Source: Leptospira fletcheri
GTDB lineage: Bacteria > Spirochaetota > Leptospiria > Leptospirales > Leptospiraceae
Assembly: GCF_004769195.1 (NCBI RefSeq)
Contig: NZ_RQET01000004.1
Span: 1,054,001-1,118,000 of the forward strand
Direction: 5' to 3'
DNA length: 64,000 nt
Below are positions 37,145 through 48,187 of this stretch, in pieces. Made by a program: the position numbers and the translations under genes. The notes under the pieces are model-generated. The model worked only from the letters and a program-made list of their open reading frames with translations, was not told the origin of the DNA and searched no databases. Position 1 is the first letter of the stretch. Each line of letters begins with the position of its first letter.

Positions 37145-37660
37145 ATGGCATACGAACAAGAGCAAGAATCGAAAGAATTTTCCGAAAAGGTCGTGAAGAT
37201 CGACCGGGTCGCAAAAGTCGTGAAGGGGGGACGCCGTTTTTCCTTTAACGCGCTGACTGTAGTAGGCGATTCCAAAGGGAAGGTAGGGATCGGATTCGGG
37301 AAGGCCAACGAGGTTCCGGATGCGATTCGTAAATCCATCGAATCGGCTAAGAAGAACTTGGTGAAAATCCAATTCCGCGGTCATACGATTCCCCACGAAG
37401 TAACCGGGAAATTCAAATCCGCGAAGGTGATTCTCAAGCCGAGTTCACCGGGAACCGGAATCATTGCGGGTGGATCGGTTCGTTCCGTAGTGGAAAAAGT
37501 CGGAATTCAGGACATCTTAAGCAAGTCTTGGGGTTCTTCCAATCCGGTAAACATCGTAAAGGCGACTCTGGACGCTCTCCAACAATTGGAGACTCCGGTA
37601 CTGGCTGCTCGGAAACGGGGAATCAGTCTGGCTCGTTTGTTCGGTAACGACGTAGGATAA
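37145..37660 (+). CDS. rpsE: 30S ribosomal protein S5
   Basis: S5 lines the mRNA channel and affects accuracy. The double-stranded RNA-binding N-terminal domain has [17 protein letters not shown] and [16 protein letters not shown]; the C-terminal domain includes [15 protein letters not shown]. The 171-aa length is normal. The start has no strong ribosome site, consistent with coupling to rplR. Confidence 0.96.
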   Translation: MAYEQEQESKEFSEKVVKIDRVAKVVKGGRRFSFNALTVVGDSKGKVGIGFGKANEVPDAIRKSIESAKKNLVKIQFRGHTIPHEVTGKFKSAKVILKPSSPGTGIIAGGSVRSVVEKVGIQDILSKSWGSSNPVNIVKATLDALQQLETPVLAARKRGISLARLFGNDVG

Positions 37661-37664
37661 ATAA

Positions 37665-37844
37665 ATGGAAACCGTGATCGTCACCCAAATCAAAAGCAGC
37701 ATAGGCGTTAAAAAAGGCCAGAAGCTGACTTTAGCGGCGCTGGGCTTGAGAAAGACCGGCCAACAACGTAAACATACTCTGACCCCCCAGATCCAAGGAA
37801 TGATCAACGACGTTCATCACTTGGTAAAAGTGGATAAGGCGTAA
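37665..37844 (+). CDS. rpmD: 50S ribosomal protein L30
   Basis: This short gene of 59 codons lies 4 nt after rpsE. The product, [17 protein letters not shown] and so on, matches L30 with its [20 protein letters not shown] central segment and short C-terminal [11 protein letters not shown]30 is absent from several bacterial groups but is kept here in its standard spc-operon place before rplO. Confidence 0.93.
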   Translation: METVIVTQIKSSIGVKKGQKLTLAALGLRKTGQQRKHTLTPQIQGMINDVHHLVKVDKA

Positions 37845-37859
37845 AGGTTCGGAATAGAT

Positions 37860-38381
37860 ATGAGCAAGGAAAGAATCAAGACTGCACTGGCGTTCGGAAA
37901 AGAACGTTCTGAAAAGGAAAATGCTCCCGCTCAGAATACAGTCCCTGCACCGAAAGGTTCCAGCCGCTCCAAAAAGCGTCTGGGACGCGGGATCGGTTCC
38001 AAAACCGGGAAAACAGGGGGCCGTGGATCCAAAGGACAGTATGCTAGAAATACGGTTCGCCGGGGTTTTGAAGGCGGCCAGATGCCGATCCATCGCCGGA
38101 TTCCGAAAAGAGGATTCACTTCTATTTTTCATAAGGATTTCTTCCCAATCAACCTGCGGGACATCGAGAAAAGCGGTTTGACCGGGAACATAGATGCCAA
38201 AAATATGGTTGAATCGAAGATTCTCGATAAAGAGACCACTCCGTTCAAGATTCTTGGCACAGGGGAAATCAAAAAAGCGGTCCATATCGTGGCCGATCGG
38301 GTTTCGAAAACCGCCAAGGAAAAAATAGAAAAGGCCGGTGGGTCCGTAAAATTACGGTCCGAACTGGCTGAAAAAGCCTGA
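37860..38381 (+). CDS. rplO: 50S ribosomal protein L15
   Basis: L15 is a late assembly protein connecting domains of 23S rRNA. The usual glycine-rich basic region ([21 protein letters not shown]) begins near residue 40, because the N-terminus carries about 30 extra residues compared with E. coli. The total is 173 aa. A hairpin overlaps the stop codon. Confidence 0.95.
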   Translation: MSKERIKTALAFGKERSEKENAPAQNTVPAPKGSSRSKKRLGRGIGSKTGKTGGRGSKGQYARNTVRRGFEGGQMPIHRRIPKRGFTSIFHKDFFPINLRDIEKSGLTGNIDAKNMVESKILDKETTPFKILGTGEIKKAVHIVADRVSKTAKEKIEKAGGSVKLRSELAEKA

Positions 38382-38394
38382 TTTCCGGCTTTTT
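38371..38394 (+). terminator. Weak terminator-like hairpin at the rplO-secY junction
   Basis: AAAAAGCC (38371-38378) and GGCTTTTT (38387-38394) form an 8-bp stem around the rplO stop codon, with the final T-run inside the stem. The interval to secY is 130 nt, the longest gap inside the cluster. Partial termination here and a promoter before secY are plausible but not proven. Confidence 0.5.
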
Positions 38395-38511
38395 ACTCTG
38401 GCTATTTTTTGTCAGGAAATTTTAGGGAAGGGATTCGATTTCGAGTCCCTTTGTTGCCCAGTAGGGGATCGGAAGGTCCCGGAAACAGGATAAGGAATTA
38501 TTTAGGACCGC

Positions 38512-39894
38512 ATGCTGACTTCGATCGCAAATATCTTTAAGATTCCGGAGCTAAGGAATAAGGTTTTCTTTACCCTTGGTATGCTTCTCCTATTCCGTCT
38601 CGGAACTCATATTACGATTCCGGGAATCGATCCGAAGGTGGTCTCCGCAATTGCGGCTGACGCTACCTCATCCGAAGGTCTGGTCGGAATGTTCGACATG
38701 TTTGCGGGAGGAGCCCTTTTGAACTTCTCCATATTCGCATTGGGAATCATGCCGTACATTTCCTCTTCCATCATCATGCAATTGGTCATGGTGCTGATTC
38801 CTTCCTTGCAAAAGTTGCAAAAGGAAGGGGAAGAAGGTCGGAAAAAAATCGGCCAGTACACCAAGTACGGCACGATTATTCTTTGCGCGGTCCAGTCTCT
38901 CGCAGTGATCCGCCTTGCGCAGCAATGGTCTTATGGAGCCGATCAAAAAGCGGCTTTGCATCCAGGTTTGATCCATTCTTCCGTCGAATCTTGGTTCTTC
39001 TTCATTGCGTTATTGTCCATCACGACCGGAACGGTTCTCTTGATTTGGCTTGGCGAGCAGATCACTGAAAGAGGGATCGGGAACGGAATTTCCCTATTGA
39101 TCTTCGCCGGGATCGTAGGCCGTTTGCCTAGTTCCGTTTACCAACTCTTCCAAGAGAACTTCGTAGACGGGTTGAATATCATCATTCTACTTCTTCTTTT
39201 CATTCTTCTGATCTCTTTGACCGTTCTTCTGACGCAGGGCGTTCGCAAGGTGCCCTTGCAATACGGGAAGCAGATGGTAGGTCGCAGGATGGTTCAGGCC
39301 AAAAGCCAAAGCATTCCGTTTAAGGTCAATGGCGCCAGCGTAATGCCGATCATCTTCGCTTCTTCTTTACTTCTCTTCCCGCAGACGATCATCCAGCAGA
39401 TCGTGGATATCCCGGAATGGGCCGGTTGGGCAGTTTTACTGGATTATCTGAATCCTTTCTCCCAAATCTGGTATCACGCCGCGGTGTACTTTTTTATCTA
39501 CATCGGTTTGATCGTATTTTTCGCGTATTTCTACACTGCGATCCAATTCAATCCGGCCGAGCTTGCGGAGAATCTGCGTAAATACAACGGATTCATTCCA
39601 GGAATTCGTCCCGGTTCCCATACGAAGGAATATATAGAAAAGGTTCTGAACCGGATCACTTTGCCGGGCGCAATCTTTCTCGCCGGTCTGGCTTTGGCTC
39701 CTTATATCATTATTCGTTTCTTGGATCTCGGAACGAACTCCGGCGGAGGTTCCTTGGTATACACGTTCGGAGGAACCTCCTTGTTGATTATGGTAGGGGT
39801 GGCTCTCGAAACCTTGAAGCAGTTGGAATCCCAACTCTTGATGAGAAACTACGACGGGTTCTTGAAGAAATCCAAAATTAAGGGAAGGTCCTAA
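38512..39894 (+). CDS. secY: Preprotein translocase subunit SecY
   Basis: This is the channel-forming subunit of the SecYEG translocon in the inner membrane. The 460-aa protein has ten predicted helices. The plug region follows helix 1, [21 protein letters not shown] is the helix 4-5 signature, and [20 protein letters not shown] is the conserved cytoplasmic segment that binds SecA or the ribosome. It is followed by adk after 3 nt. Confidence 0.97.
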   Translation: MLTSIANIFKIPELRNKVFFTLGMLLLFRLGTHITIPGIDPKVVSAIAADATSSEGLVGMFDMFAGGALLNFSIFALGIMPYISSSIIMQLVMVLIPSLQKLQKEGEEGRKKIGQYTKYGTIILCAVQSLAVIRLAQQWSYGADQKAALHPGLIHSSVESWFFFIALLSITTGTVLLIWLGEQITERGIGNGISLLIFAGIVGRLPSSVYQLFQENFVDGLNIIILLLLFILLISLTVLLTQGVRKVPLQYGKQMVGRRMVQAKSQSIPFKVNGASVMPIIFASSLLLFPQTIIQQIVDIPEWAGWAVLLDYLNPFSQIWYHAAVYFFIYIGLIVFFAYFYTAIQFNPAELAENLRKYNGFIPGIRPGSHTKEYIEKVLNRITLPGAIFLAGLALAPYIIIRFLDLGTNSGGGSLVYTFGGTSLLIMVGVALETLKQLESQLLMRNYDGFLKKSKIKGRS

Positions 39895-39897
39895 GAG

Positions 39898-40461
39898 ATG
39901 AATTCGATCATTTTTATGGGGCCCCCCGGAGCCGGAAAAGGAACTCAGGCCAAAATTCTTTGCGATACCTTAGGAATCCCTCAGATCTCGACGGGGGATA
40001 TTTTGCGTTCCGCGGTAAAGAACGGGACCAAAATGGGCTTGGAAGCCAAGAGATATATGGATGCAGGTGATCTGGTTCCGGATTCCGTCGTGATCGGTAT
40101 CATTCAGGATCGGATTGTGGAACCGGATTGCAAAAACGGATTTTTATTGGATGGGTTTCCTAGGACTGTCGAGCAGGCGGAAGCGCTGGACCAGCTATTG
40201 AAATCGGAAGGAAAGAACATCAAACGTGCGATCAACTTGGAGGTTCCGGATGTGGAGCTCCTGCAAAGGTTATTGAAGCGCGCCGAGATCGAAGGTCGTT
40301 CCGATGACAACGAGACTACGATCAAGAGTAGATTGGATACGTACAATAAGAAGACTCTTCCTCTTCTGGATTATTATTCCGCAAAAGGGAATCTTTCCCG
40401 TATTAATGGAGTCGGCTCTTTGGAGCAAGTAACCAAACTCATTCAAAAGGAGCTGGTGTAA
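39898..40461 (+). CDS. adk: Adenylate kinase, short form
   Basis: The enzyme interconverts ATP, ADP and AMP. It has the P-loop [10 protein letters not shown] (7-16), the AMP-binding STGDILR segment and [10 protein letters not shown]. The 187-aa length and [19 protein letters not shown] show the short form, with a minimal LID lacking the zinc site. The secY-adk order is common, but the usual neighbour map (methionine aminopeptidase) is missing. Confidence 0.96.
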   Translation: MNSIIFMGPPGAGKGTQAKILCDTLGIPQISTGDILRSAVKNGTKMGLEAKRYMDAGDLVPDSVVIGIIQDRIVEPDCKNGFLLDGFPRTVEQAEALDQLLKSEGKNIKRAINLEVPDVELLQRLLKRAEIEGRSDDNETTIKSRLDTYNKKTLPLLDYYSAKGNLSRINGVGSLEQVTKLIQKELV

Positions 40462-40462
40462 C

Positions 40463-40681
40463 TTGGCAAAAGAAGAAGCGATCACCGTGGACGGAACGGT
40501 ATTGGAACCACTTCCAAACGCTATGTTCCGCGTTGAACTGGAAAACGGTCACAAGGTTTTGGCTCATATTTCCGGAAAAATGAGAATGCACTACATCAGG
40601 ATCCTTCCCGGAGATAAGGTCACCGTGGAACTTTCCCCGTATGATTTGACCAAGGGTAGAATCACCTACCGTAAGAAATAG
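40463..40681 (+). CDS. infA: Translation initiation factor IF-1
   Basis: IF-1 occupies the A site of the 30S subunit during initiation. The 72-aa OB-fold protein reads (M)[19 protein letters not shown] and includes the [19 protein letters not shown] motif. The start codon is TTG, one base after the adk stop, with AGGAG about 10 nt upstream. This is fixed by the family N-terminus. A weak start may keep IF-1 levels low. Confidence 0.95.
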   Translation: MAKEEAITVDGTVLEPLPNAMFRVELENGHKVLAHISGKMRMHYIRILPGDKVTVELSPYDLTKGRITYRKK

Positions 40682-40691
40682 GACGAACGTT

Positions 40692-40805
40692 ATGAAAGTA
40701 AGAACTTCCGTAAAAAAAATCTGCACCAGTTGCAAGATCATTAGAAGAAAAGGTGTGATTCGTGTGATTTGCACTAATCCTAAACACAAGCAAAGGCAAG
40801 CGTAA
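40692..40805 (+). CDS. rpmJ: 50S ribosomal protein L36, zinc-binding form
   Basis: This short gene of 37 codons lies between infA and rpsM. The product [19 protein letters not shown] and so on has the zinc ligands C11, C14, C27 and H32 of the C+ form. Position and sequence leave no doubt, although the gene is easily missed because of its length. Confidence 0.94.
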   Translation: MKVRTSVKKICTSCKIIRRKGVIRVICTNPKHKQRQA

Positions 40806-40807
40806 CC

Positions 40808-41185
40808 ATGGCACGTATCGCAGGAATCGATCTTCCGAGGGAAAAAAGAATCGTCGTCGGCTTGACCTATATTTTCGGTATAGGGCCTTCCACCTCCCGT
40901 AAAGTCCTGGCGAAAGCCGGCGTAGACCAAGCGGTCCGCGTAAAGGATCTTTCCGATACGCAGGAGGCGGCGATCAGAAAAGTAATCGAAGAATCCGTAA
41001 AAGTGGAAGGAGATCTTCGTTCGGAAAACCAATTGAACATCAAACGTTTGATGGATATCGGTTGTTATCGGGGACTGCGTCATAGAAAAGGACTTCCGGT
41101 TCGGGGACAAAGAACCCGTACTAATGCCCGTACTCGGAAAGGGGTCAAGAAGACCGTGGCCAACAAGAAAAAGGCGACTAAGTAA
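40808..41185 (+). CDS. rpsM: 30S ribosomal protein S13
   Basis: S13 contacts the P-site tRNA and bridges to the 50S subunit. The 125-aa product has [15 protein letters not shown], the [14 protein letters not shown] helix-hairpin segment and [29 protein letters not shown] basic ending. The ATG is 2 nt after the rpmJ stop. Confidence 0.96.
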   Translation: MARIAGIDLPREKRIVVGLTYIFGIGPSTSRKVLAKAGVDQAVRVKDLSDTQEAAIRKVIEESVKVEGDLRSENQLNIKRLMDIGCYRGLRHRKGLPVRGQRTRTNARTRKGVKKTVANKKKATK

Positions 41186-41187
41186 TC

Positions 41188-41595
41188 ATGGCTGAAGATA
41201 AAAAAGCAAAGAAAGATAAGAAAGTAAAGAAGAAGGAAAAAAAGGTAGTTCCTCGCGGTAAAGTGTACATCACCGCTTCCTTTAACAATACGATCATTAC
41301 CATCACCGATTTGGCCGGGAATACACTTTCCTGGTCCACAGCGGGAGCTATGGGTTTCCGCGGGTCCAAGAAGTCCACTCCGTATGCGGCTCAGATCGCG
41401 GCGGGGAACGCAGCCGAAAAAGCGATCGATGCTACCGGGCTAACCGAAGTCGATGTGCTAGTTTCCGGACCGGGGATCGGACGCGAATCCGCGATCCGTT
41501 CTCTCGTAGCGAGAGGTCTTTCTATTAAAATGATCAAGGACGTAACGCCCCTGCCCCATAACGGATGTCGTCCCCGTAAGAGAAGAAGGGTTTAA
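41188..41595 (+). CDS. rpsK: 30S ribosomal protein S11 with Lys-rich N-terminus
   Basis: S11 forms part of the 30S platform near the mRNA exit. The core from about residue 22 ([20 protein letters not shown]) to the C-terminal [15 protein letters not shown] is standard. The first 20 residues are almost all Lys, Asp, Glu and Ala, longer and more charged than in E. coli. It is 2 nt after rpsM and 12 nt before rpsD. Confidence 0.96.
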   Translation: MAEDKKAKKDKKVKKKEKKVVPRGKVYITASFNNTIITITDLAGNTLSWSTAGAMGFRGSKKSTPYAAQIAAGNAAEKAIDATGLTEVDVLVSGPGIGRESAIRSLVARGLSIKMIKDVTPLPHNGCRPRKRRRV

Positions 41596-41607
41596 GGGAG
41601 GAAGAAT

Positions 41608-42231
41608 ATGGCAAGATATAGAGGTCCGGTCGTAAAACTGATGAGGAGAGAGGGGCTCAACCTCTTCCTCAAATCTAGCTATACTTTCAATCGGGACAAG
41701 TTCCATAAAAAGGGACCCCCGGGTATGCCGCCGAAAAGGAAGCCGAAAGTTTCCGAATACGGTGCGCAGTTGAGAGAAAAGCAAAAGCTGAAACGTGCTT
41801 ACGGTTTGTTGGAAAAGCAGTTCCGTCGTTATTATGAAGAAGCGTCGCACGCTCACGGAGTCACGGGCGAAATCCTTTTGCAACTTCTGGAAAGAAGATT
41901 GGATAACGTCGTTTATCGTTTAGGATTTGCCGTAACGAGACGTCAGGCGCGGAATTTCATCTCCCACCAGCACATTCTTGTAAACGGAGAAAGAGTAGAT
42001 ATTCCCTCCTATAGATTGAACGCAGGGGATAAAGTGGAGATTCGTCCGAAATTCCATAAGTCCGGCTTTATCACGCAAAACATCCAGTTGGCTCAGTCTT
42101 TGAATGCGATTCCTTCTTGGTTGTCAGCCGACTTTATCAAGTTTTCGGGGGATGTTCTTTCCCTACCGGAGCGCCACCATGTGGATATTCCGGTGAAAGA
42201 ACAGGTGATCGTGGAGTTGTACTCCAAGTAA
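41608..42231 (+). CDS. rpsD: 30S ribosomal protein S4
   Basis: S4 starts assembly of the 30S body and influences accuracy. The 207-aa product has [20 protein letters not shown], the S4 domain with [20 protein letters not shown], and an ending close to [10 protein letters not shown]. The N-terminal Cys zinc motif found in some species is absent, so this is the C- form. A GGGAGGAAGA ribosome site precedes the ATG. Confidence 0.96.
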   Translation: MARYRGPVVKLMRREGLNLFLKSSYTFNRDKFHKKGPPGMPPKRKPKVSEYGAQLREKQKLKRAYGLLEKQFRRYYEEASHAHGVTGEILLQLLERRLDNVVYRLGFAVTRRQARNFISHQHILVNGERVDIPSYRLNAGDKVEIRPKFHKSGFITQNIQLAQSLNAIPSWLSADFIKFSGDVLSLPERHHVDIPVKEQVIVELYSK

Positions 42232-42253
42232 TAAAGGTACGAAGGTTTTCACA

Positions 42254-43231
<978 letters not shown>

Positions 43232-43232
43232 A

Positions 43233-43793
43233 ATGAATAAAAGAAATAAAGTAAAGCACCTGAACCGGGAAAAAGGTCACAGGGACGCTTTGATTAACAA
43301 TATGATTACGAGCCTTTTTAAATATGAAAGGATCGAGTCGACCCAGGCAAAGTTGAAAGTGGTACGTTCCCATGCGGAAAAGATCATCACCCGAGCCAAA
43401 AAGAACTTGGGAGATGTCGCTCCTGAAGTGAAGCTTCATAATAGAAGAGAAGTTTTAAAAAGGGTCAAAGATCGTAATATCGTGATCAAATTATTCGAAG
43501 ATATCGCCGTTCGCTATGCGAATACGAATGGAGGATATACTCGGATTCTGAAACTCGTGAATCGTCCTTCGGACAATTCTGAAGTAGGGATTCTAGAACT
43601 TACCAACCGTAAAGATCGGCCGACTCTTCTGAAGGAAATCCGCGAAAAACGAGAAGTCGTTGCGGATGAGAAGAAGGCAAAAGCGGCGAAGGAAGCACCT
43701 GCAAAAAAAGAGAAGGCTCCTAAAAAAGCGCCTGCTGAAAAAAAGAAGAGCGCCGCTCCGAAAAAGACCGCCGCAAAACCAAAGAAAAAATAA
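43233..43793 (+). CDS. rplQ: 50S ribosomal protein L17 with Lys/Ala/Pro tail
   Basis: L17 lies near the tunnel exit. The core (about 1-125) begins [20 protein letters not shown] and contains [16 protein letters not shown] sequence and a ELTNR end. About 55 more residues form a tail of Lys, Ala, Pro and Glu in repeated KKAPA-like units. E. coli L17 is 127 aa, so this is a marked extension. It is the last gene of the cluster, 1 nt after rpoA, and a terminator follows. Confidence 0.94.
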   Translation: MNKRNKVKHLNREKGHRDALINNMITSLFKYERIESTQAKLKVVRSHAEKIITRAKKNLGDVAPEVKLHNRREVLKRVKDRNIVIKLFEDIAVRYANTNGGYTRILKLVNRPSDNSEVGILELTNRKDRPTLLKEIREKREVVADEKKAKAAKEAPAKKEKAPKKAPAEKKKSAAPKKTAAKPKKK

Positions 43794-43824
43794 AATCCTC
43801 TTTTAAGAGATGGGAGAGAGTGGG

Positions 43825-43857
43825 CCCCGGAAGTCGAAGAGATTCCCGGGGTTTTTT
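43825..43857 (+). terminator. Terminator of the alpha operon
   Basis: CCCCGG (43825-43830) pairs with CCGGGG (43846-43851) around a 15-nt loop, and six T residues follow. It ends the long rpsJ-rplQ transcript. The T-run overlaps the stop of the convergent phosphatase gene. Confidence 0.75.
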
Positions 43858-45850
43858 ATTGGATCTTTCCGTCGTTTGCTCTTAGCAGGTCTTCCAATCT
43901 GACTATCATGGCGCTGTTTCCGTCTACTTCTTGAGCGATTTTTAATATGGATCTCGCTTTTTCGAGGTCGTTTAACAACCGGTAGCTATCGGCTAAGTTG
44001 ACTAGATTTGCAAGACGATGTGGCTGAGACTTCCGGACGGTTTCCGCAGCCTCAGCAGCTTTGGAGAAAGCCTTGGTATGCTTATAACATAAGGAAAGCA
44101 AGAACCATATATTGTGGGATTCGGAGTCGATGGAGAGGTATTTTTCAAACCATTGAATCGCTTTGGAATAGTCCTTTTCGTCATAGTACATTCTGCCCAG
44201 CAGTCGGGCGGGCTCTTTGAACGTAGGTGCGATCATCCACGCTTCCTTTAACAATGTGGCGGCTTTGCTCGTATCTCTTCTTTGTAAGCTTCTCCTTGCC
44301 TCAGAATACTTGCCGATTGCTAATGCGTATTTGGGATGATCGGCGGAAACTTTTTCCTTGAATCCGATTCTAATCAGCGAGATGTCGTCCGATATAATCC
44401 CTAAAGTATGCAAACGATCGGCGATGTATTCCAAATCCCCTCTATTCTCCTCTACGATCTTCGGAAATAACGTTTCGTCTTCGTTCATCCTCCAGTTGGT
44501 GCCGTCCTGCGATAGGCTGATATCGTCGCGGCCGTCGGAGCCGATAAATATCACGTCTCCTTCCTCCAGACTAGATTCCTGGACTTTGAATTTCGTTTCG
44601 ATAGGGGAGCCCAATTTCCAAGTGGATGCTTCCGATACTAGAAACGACGCTTTGCCATCCCGGTAGAGAACGGGCCAAGGATGTTCCGCGTTGAAGAAAA
44701 GGATCTTTCCCGTCCTTTCCTGAATGAGGCCTAAAATCACGGAGGCCATCATCATTCCGTCGAACGTCCTGAATATATCGTCCAACTCCCGGTGGGACTG
44801 ACGAAGCCAATCTTCCGGACTCATCTCCAAAATTCTTCCATGACTGGCGGAGCGTGCCATGATGTTGTTCATCGCGGTGCCGAGAACGATCGCCCCTCCT
44901 GCACCTTGCATGGATTTCCCCATTGCATCTCCGTTTAGAAATGCGATCCATTTGTCTTTCTCCGGCCCGAAGAGAAGATTGCCCGTAATGCAAATATCTC
45001 CTCCTAATTCCGATTCACGGTTTTTGAATACGAACTTCTTTTTTTGTTCTATATAAAAGGCGGTGGTGACGTCGATGGAAGTGTTCCAGTTCGTGGTCAA
45101 GGGTTTACTGAGAAGGGAAGTCAGGTAATAGTCTCCGTCCTGCTGTACTTTCAGCGCTTGGATTTCGTCCATTTTACCGGTGACTTCCTTCGTTCTCTCT
45201 TTCACCTTTTCTTCCAGTGTGTTTGCATATTCCTCCTCGACGGCTCCGATCAGACGGAATATTACGATCACACTTCTCGTAATATAGGCCACGACGGCGA
45301 GGAACACCAATTTTAGGGATTGCTCGGAAATGGAGGCGTAGCCGGGAGACAATACTTTGATCGGGTCCTCCGTGAATTCCACACCCATGAGTCCGCTGTT
45401 CAGAATCACGATCGCCTGGCAGCTCGCGCAAATTGCACCGATCCATATTACGAGATTCGGAGACAGTAAAAGTCCCGAATAAACGATGAAAATCATATTT
45501 ATGGCATATAGTACGAGTTGTCGAATCACGCCCGAAGACATGTCTTTGTCCGTCCAGGAGGCAACGAACATGGTTATTCCCAGGATGACGGCGTCCGCAG
45601 TGACAGAGGCTTTCCCGATATGGGAAGGAATGCTTCCCTGCCTACGCAAAGACAACAGATTCCAGACTGCGAAGCCGGCCAGTGTCATCGTTCCGAGCAG
45701 ATAGGATATATTCTGCAAAAGGGAGCTTTGGGCCCAAGAGGCGGCAAGGGAGCCTAAAAACAGGATCACTAGGCCGAATCGGATTCTGTTGATCGTGATA
45801 GGTCCCGATGCGGCTATTTTGACCGTCAGTAGTTCCTTTCTATCTTCCAT
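43856..45850 (-). CDS. Membrane PP2C/SpoIIE-type phosphatase with TPR repeats
   Basis: Six to seven hydrophobic helices (about 20-215) lead into a short coiled coil (about 215-255) and then an RsbU/SpoIIE serine phosphatase domain (about 265-500). Metal-binding acidic motifs are present: ELGGDICI, LNGDAMGKSMQGAGG, GSDGRDDI and SDDISLI. The last 150 residues are three or four TPR units. Such proteins dephosphorylate anti-anti-sigma factors or other partners in stress signalling. The membrane part suggests it senses a signal; the target is unknown. It is convergent with rplQ and lies just downstream of a glycoside hydrolase gene. Confidence 0.85.
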   Translation of the reverse strand: MEDRKELLTVKIAASGPITINRIRFGLVILFLGSLAASWAQSSLLQNISYLLGTMTLAGFAVWNLLSLRRQGSIPSHIGKASVTADAVILGITMFVASWTDKDMSSGVIRQLVLYAINMIFIVYSGLLLSPNLVIWIGAICASCQAIVILNSGLMGVEFTEDPIKVLSPGYASISEQSLKLVFLAVVAYITRSVIVIFRLIGAVEEEYANTLEEKVKERTKEVTGKMDEIQALKVQQDGDYYLTSLLSKPLTTNWNTSIDVTTAFYIEQKKKFVFKNRESELGGDICITGNLLFGPEKDKWIAFLNGDAMGKSMQGAGGAIVLGTAMNNIMARSASHGRILEMSPEDWLRQSHRELDDIFRTFDGMMMASVILGLIQERTGKILFFNAEHPWPVLYRDGKASFLVSEASTWKLGSPIETKFKVQESSLEEGDVIFIGSDGRDDISLSQDGTNWRMNEDETLFPKIVEENRGDLEYIADRLHTLGIISDDISLIRIGFKEKVSADHPKYALAIGKYSEARRSLQRRDTSKAATLLKEAWMIAPTFKEPARLLGRMYYDEKDYSKAIQWFEKYLSIDSESHNIWFLLSLCYKHTKAFSKAAEAAETVRKSQPHRLANLVNLADSYRLLNDLEKARSILKIAQEVDGNSAMIVRLEDLLRANDGKIQ

Positions 45851-45893
45851 GTATTCGTTTAAGCTCCGTAAAAAAGGATTCGGGACGATATTC

Positions 45894-47954
45894 TTACTCC
45901 GAAGGATATCCGCTCGGAGTCATCTTCCCAGTCATATAAATGGGACTTTGCTGGCTTCCGACGACTCTGTTTTTTAACGCACTCTGAATGTTGGACAGGA
46001 CGGCGTCCGAGTACGACGTTCCTGCCGCGTCGACCGCAATCAGAAAATGCAGGGTAGAATCGGGATCTTCACCGTCTAAAAGGTCATCCCATAGGATCAA
46101 TAGATTTCCAGAGCCGCTGTCCCGATTCCTATCCGGTATGAGGACGGCTTCTCCGTTTTCGCTTTGAATTGTAGAAGGGATCCCCTTGTTATAGATCCGC
46201 TTATCGGAAATCAAAACGATATCCGATAAGGAGAAATGCGGCGGAAGAAATAGTTCTGTGGGCGCATCCGATTTTCTTCCTCTCCAAATCAGGATCGCGA
46301 ATCTTCTATCCGAAAAGAAAACCGGGCCTGCAGGATCGGGGCGGATTCCTCCCCATTGAAACACGTTGTTCCAGGAATCGAATCCGACGGTATTATAATA
46401 GAAACTTAAGATGTTTCCCTGGGACTTTCTGGGGTAGGCACGTTGGATCGCATGATAATCCATGTTAAAGGTAGTGCCGTAGTCGGAAACGACGGAATAG
46501 TCTTCGCTGTTCCATGCGTCTTTCGAAGTGATCAATTTGGAGGGGTTCCCGTTCATGTATTCCCGGTGGTGATCGCGGTAGTAATCCCAATGCCATTCCG
46601 TACCGGATACGAGCGGGTTGTAAAGGTCAGCATACCGACTTTTGACCTTCTGTTGTCCGTCCGAAATCTCCATAGCCTGATAAACGGCGCTGATCATTCT
46701 AGGAGTGTCCTTGGCGCCGATTCCTTTTATCCACATTCCGAATTCGCTTAAAAAAACCGGGATTTGGAGAAATCTGGATTCGTTGCGTATCTGGTCCAAA
46801 TATGTGAAGTAAGTCGCGTTGTCGATTCCGGTCAGATCCGTGCTCATACGGGCCGCGTCGTAGAAATGGGAATTAAAAACGAATCCTTCGCCAGGCAAGG
46901 TGGTCAAATGGCCTCCTCCGGTCGCCGAGACGATTCCCGCGTTCGTGTTCCAAAAAACCAAAGGTTCCGCGTAGACCCATTTCGTATCCCAACCGACCTG
47001 ATTCATTTTCTGTCTGACCTTATCGTAAAAAGGCCAGAGTTTTTGGTTGTCCCATTGGGCAGGCGTGAGTCCTTCCATTCCCCCGTCCACCGGTTCGTTG
47101 AAAGGATCGATTCCCAAAACGTATTCGAACTCCGCCGCGGTAAGATTCTTTTTGAGATAGGAGGCTGCCTCGCCGAGTTGCCAGACGAACTCCTCTTGTG
47201 TGGTGCGTGTCCCCGCAGTAGTGTTTAGGGTTTTGTCGTTCCAGAAATTCCGATATGCCAAACGGATCGCTTCGTTCGTAAGATTGTTTTGGCTCCAGGT
47301 CGCGCAGATGATTCCGCAATATTCCGTAGGGTAGGAATTCGCCGAGATGATCCATGCCGGGGCTCCGTTGCCGGTATACCAGGAATTCCGATTGAACAGA
47401 TTACGAGAGAAAAGGTCCTGATGAAAATCGATCAGAACGTACATTCTCTTTCCGATCGCGATCCGCATCTGTGCGATTACGGCGTCCAGATAGGAATAGT
47501 CGATCGTATCCACGGCAGTATGGACTCCTTCCCAACTGATCAGGAAGCGGATCATGTTCGTACCGGTCGTCTGGGCCAATCGAGTAAACCCGATCTCCGC
47601 ATCCGCGGTATTCTGAAACGGTTTAAAACCGTGCTGAGCTAATTTCGTATTCCCGGATATGTTAAAACCTCGGAAATACGCCTCACGCCCGAGCCCGTCC
47701 AAAAAAATCCGATCCGTGATTCCGTTGAAAGTCTTTTGACCGATCTGAATGATCCGTTCGGATTCCGTGTCCGCATAATCCAAAGAATGAGGGCTTTGGA
47801 GTAAAGAATATGCCTGCGATCCGGATCTTACCCCAAAGGAAAGAGCGGAGGTCCAGGGCCAAAAGGAGGCTTCCGGCGAACCTGATTGCCCGGGTTTACA
47901 GCCCGCAAAACATTGCAGGCCGATCAGGATGATATATATCTGAATTCTCTTCAT
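45894..47954 (-). CDS. GH5-family glycoside hydrolase lipoprotein, endoglycoceramidase-like
   Basis: A signal peptide ends at the lipobox CFAGC, so the enzyme should be lipid-anchored and face the outside or the periplasm. The GH5 barrel (about 90-430) has VLIDFHQDLFSR, the acid/base Glu287 in PFNEP and the nucleophile Glu404 in LSEFG. The HQD segment and the distance between the two Glu resemble endoglycosylceramidases more than cellulases. A C-terminal beta-rich domain of about 170 aa follows. The likely substrate is a glycolipid, but a beta-glucan is possible. It precedes the phosphatase gene on the same strand by about 43 nt. Confidence 0.82.
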   Translation of the reverse strand: MKRIQIYIILIGLQCFAGCKPGQSGSPEASFWPWTSALSFGVRSGSQAYSLLQSPHSLDYADTESERIIQIGQKTFNGITDRIFLDGLGREAYFRGFNISGNTKLAQHGFKPFQNTADAEIGFTRLAQTTGTNMIRFLISWEGVHTAVDTIDYSYLDAVIAQMRIAIGKRMYVLIDFHQDLFSRNLFNRNSWYTGNGAPAWIISANSYPTEYCGIICATWSQNNLTNEAIRLAYRNFWNDKTLNTTAGTRTTQEEFVWQLGEAASYLKKNLTAAEFEYVLGIDPFNEPVDGGMEGLTPAQWDNQKLWPFYDKVRQKMNQVGWDTKWVYAEPLVFWNTNAGIVSATGGGHLTTLPGEGFVFNSHFYDAARMSTDLTGIDNATYFTYLDQIRNESRFLQIPVFLSEFGMWIKGIGAKDTPRMISAVYQAMEISDGQQKVKSRYADLYNPLVSGTEWHWDYYRDHHREYMNGNPSKLITSKDAWNSEDYSVVSDYGTTFNMDYHAIQRAYPRKSQGNILSFYYNTVGFDSWNNVFQWGGIRPDPAGPVFFSDRRFAILIWRGRKSDAPTELFLPPHFSLSDIVLISDKRIYNKGIPSTIQSENGEAVLIPDRNRDSGSGNLLILWDDLLDGEDPDSTLHFLIAVDAAGTSYSDAVLSNIQSALKNRVVGSQQSPIYMTGKMTPSGYPSE

Positions 47955-48139
47955 GAAAGGGACGATACTCTTCTTTCATGGAAAGCAATTCCAAATCCGG
48001 TTTTTGTGAAAATCGAGGGAAAAAAGGGATTCGATTATTTTATAATAGTTTCATTATATATGCGAATCTAAGAACCTTAAAAAGAAATTATAATTGTTGG
48101 CAGGCTTGAGGACTTATCTTCGCCTTATATTTTCGGGAG

Positions 48140-48168
48140 AAAAAGCGGGGCCTGCAAACTCCGCTTTT
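48140..48168 (-). terminator. Terminator of the aminotransferase-aldolase operon
   Basis: AAAAGCGG (48141-48148) and CCGCTTTT (48161-48168) form an 8-bp stem with a 12-nt loop. Reading on the minus strand, the hairpin ends in a run of T residues. It lies about 20 nt after the stop of the second aldolase gene. Confidence 0.65.
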
Positions 48169-48187
48169 CGAACGGCGTACTGAAGAA

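Noticed and set aside
43680..43793. Lys/Ala/Pro-rich end of rplQ as a frameshift artefact
   Set aside because: The frame stays open to a stop just before the terminator, and codon use is like the rest of the gene, so the tail looks genuine.
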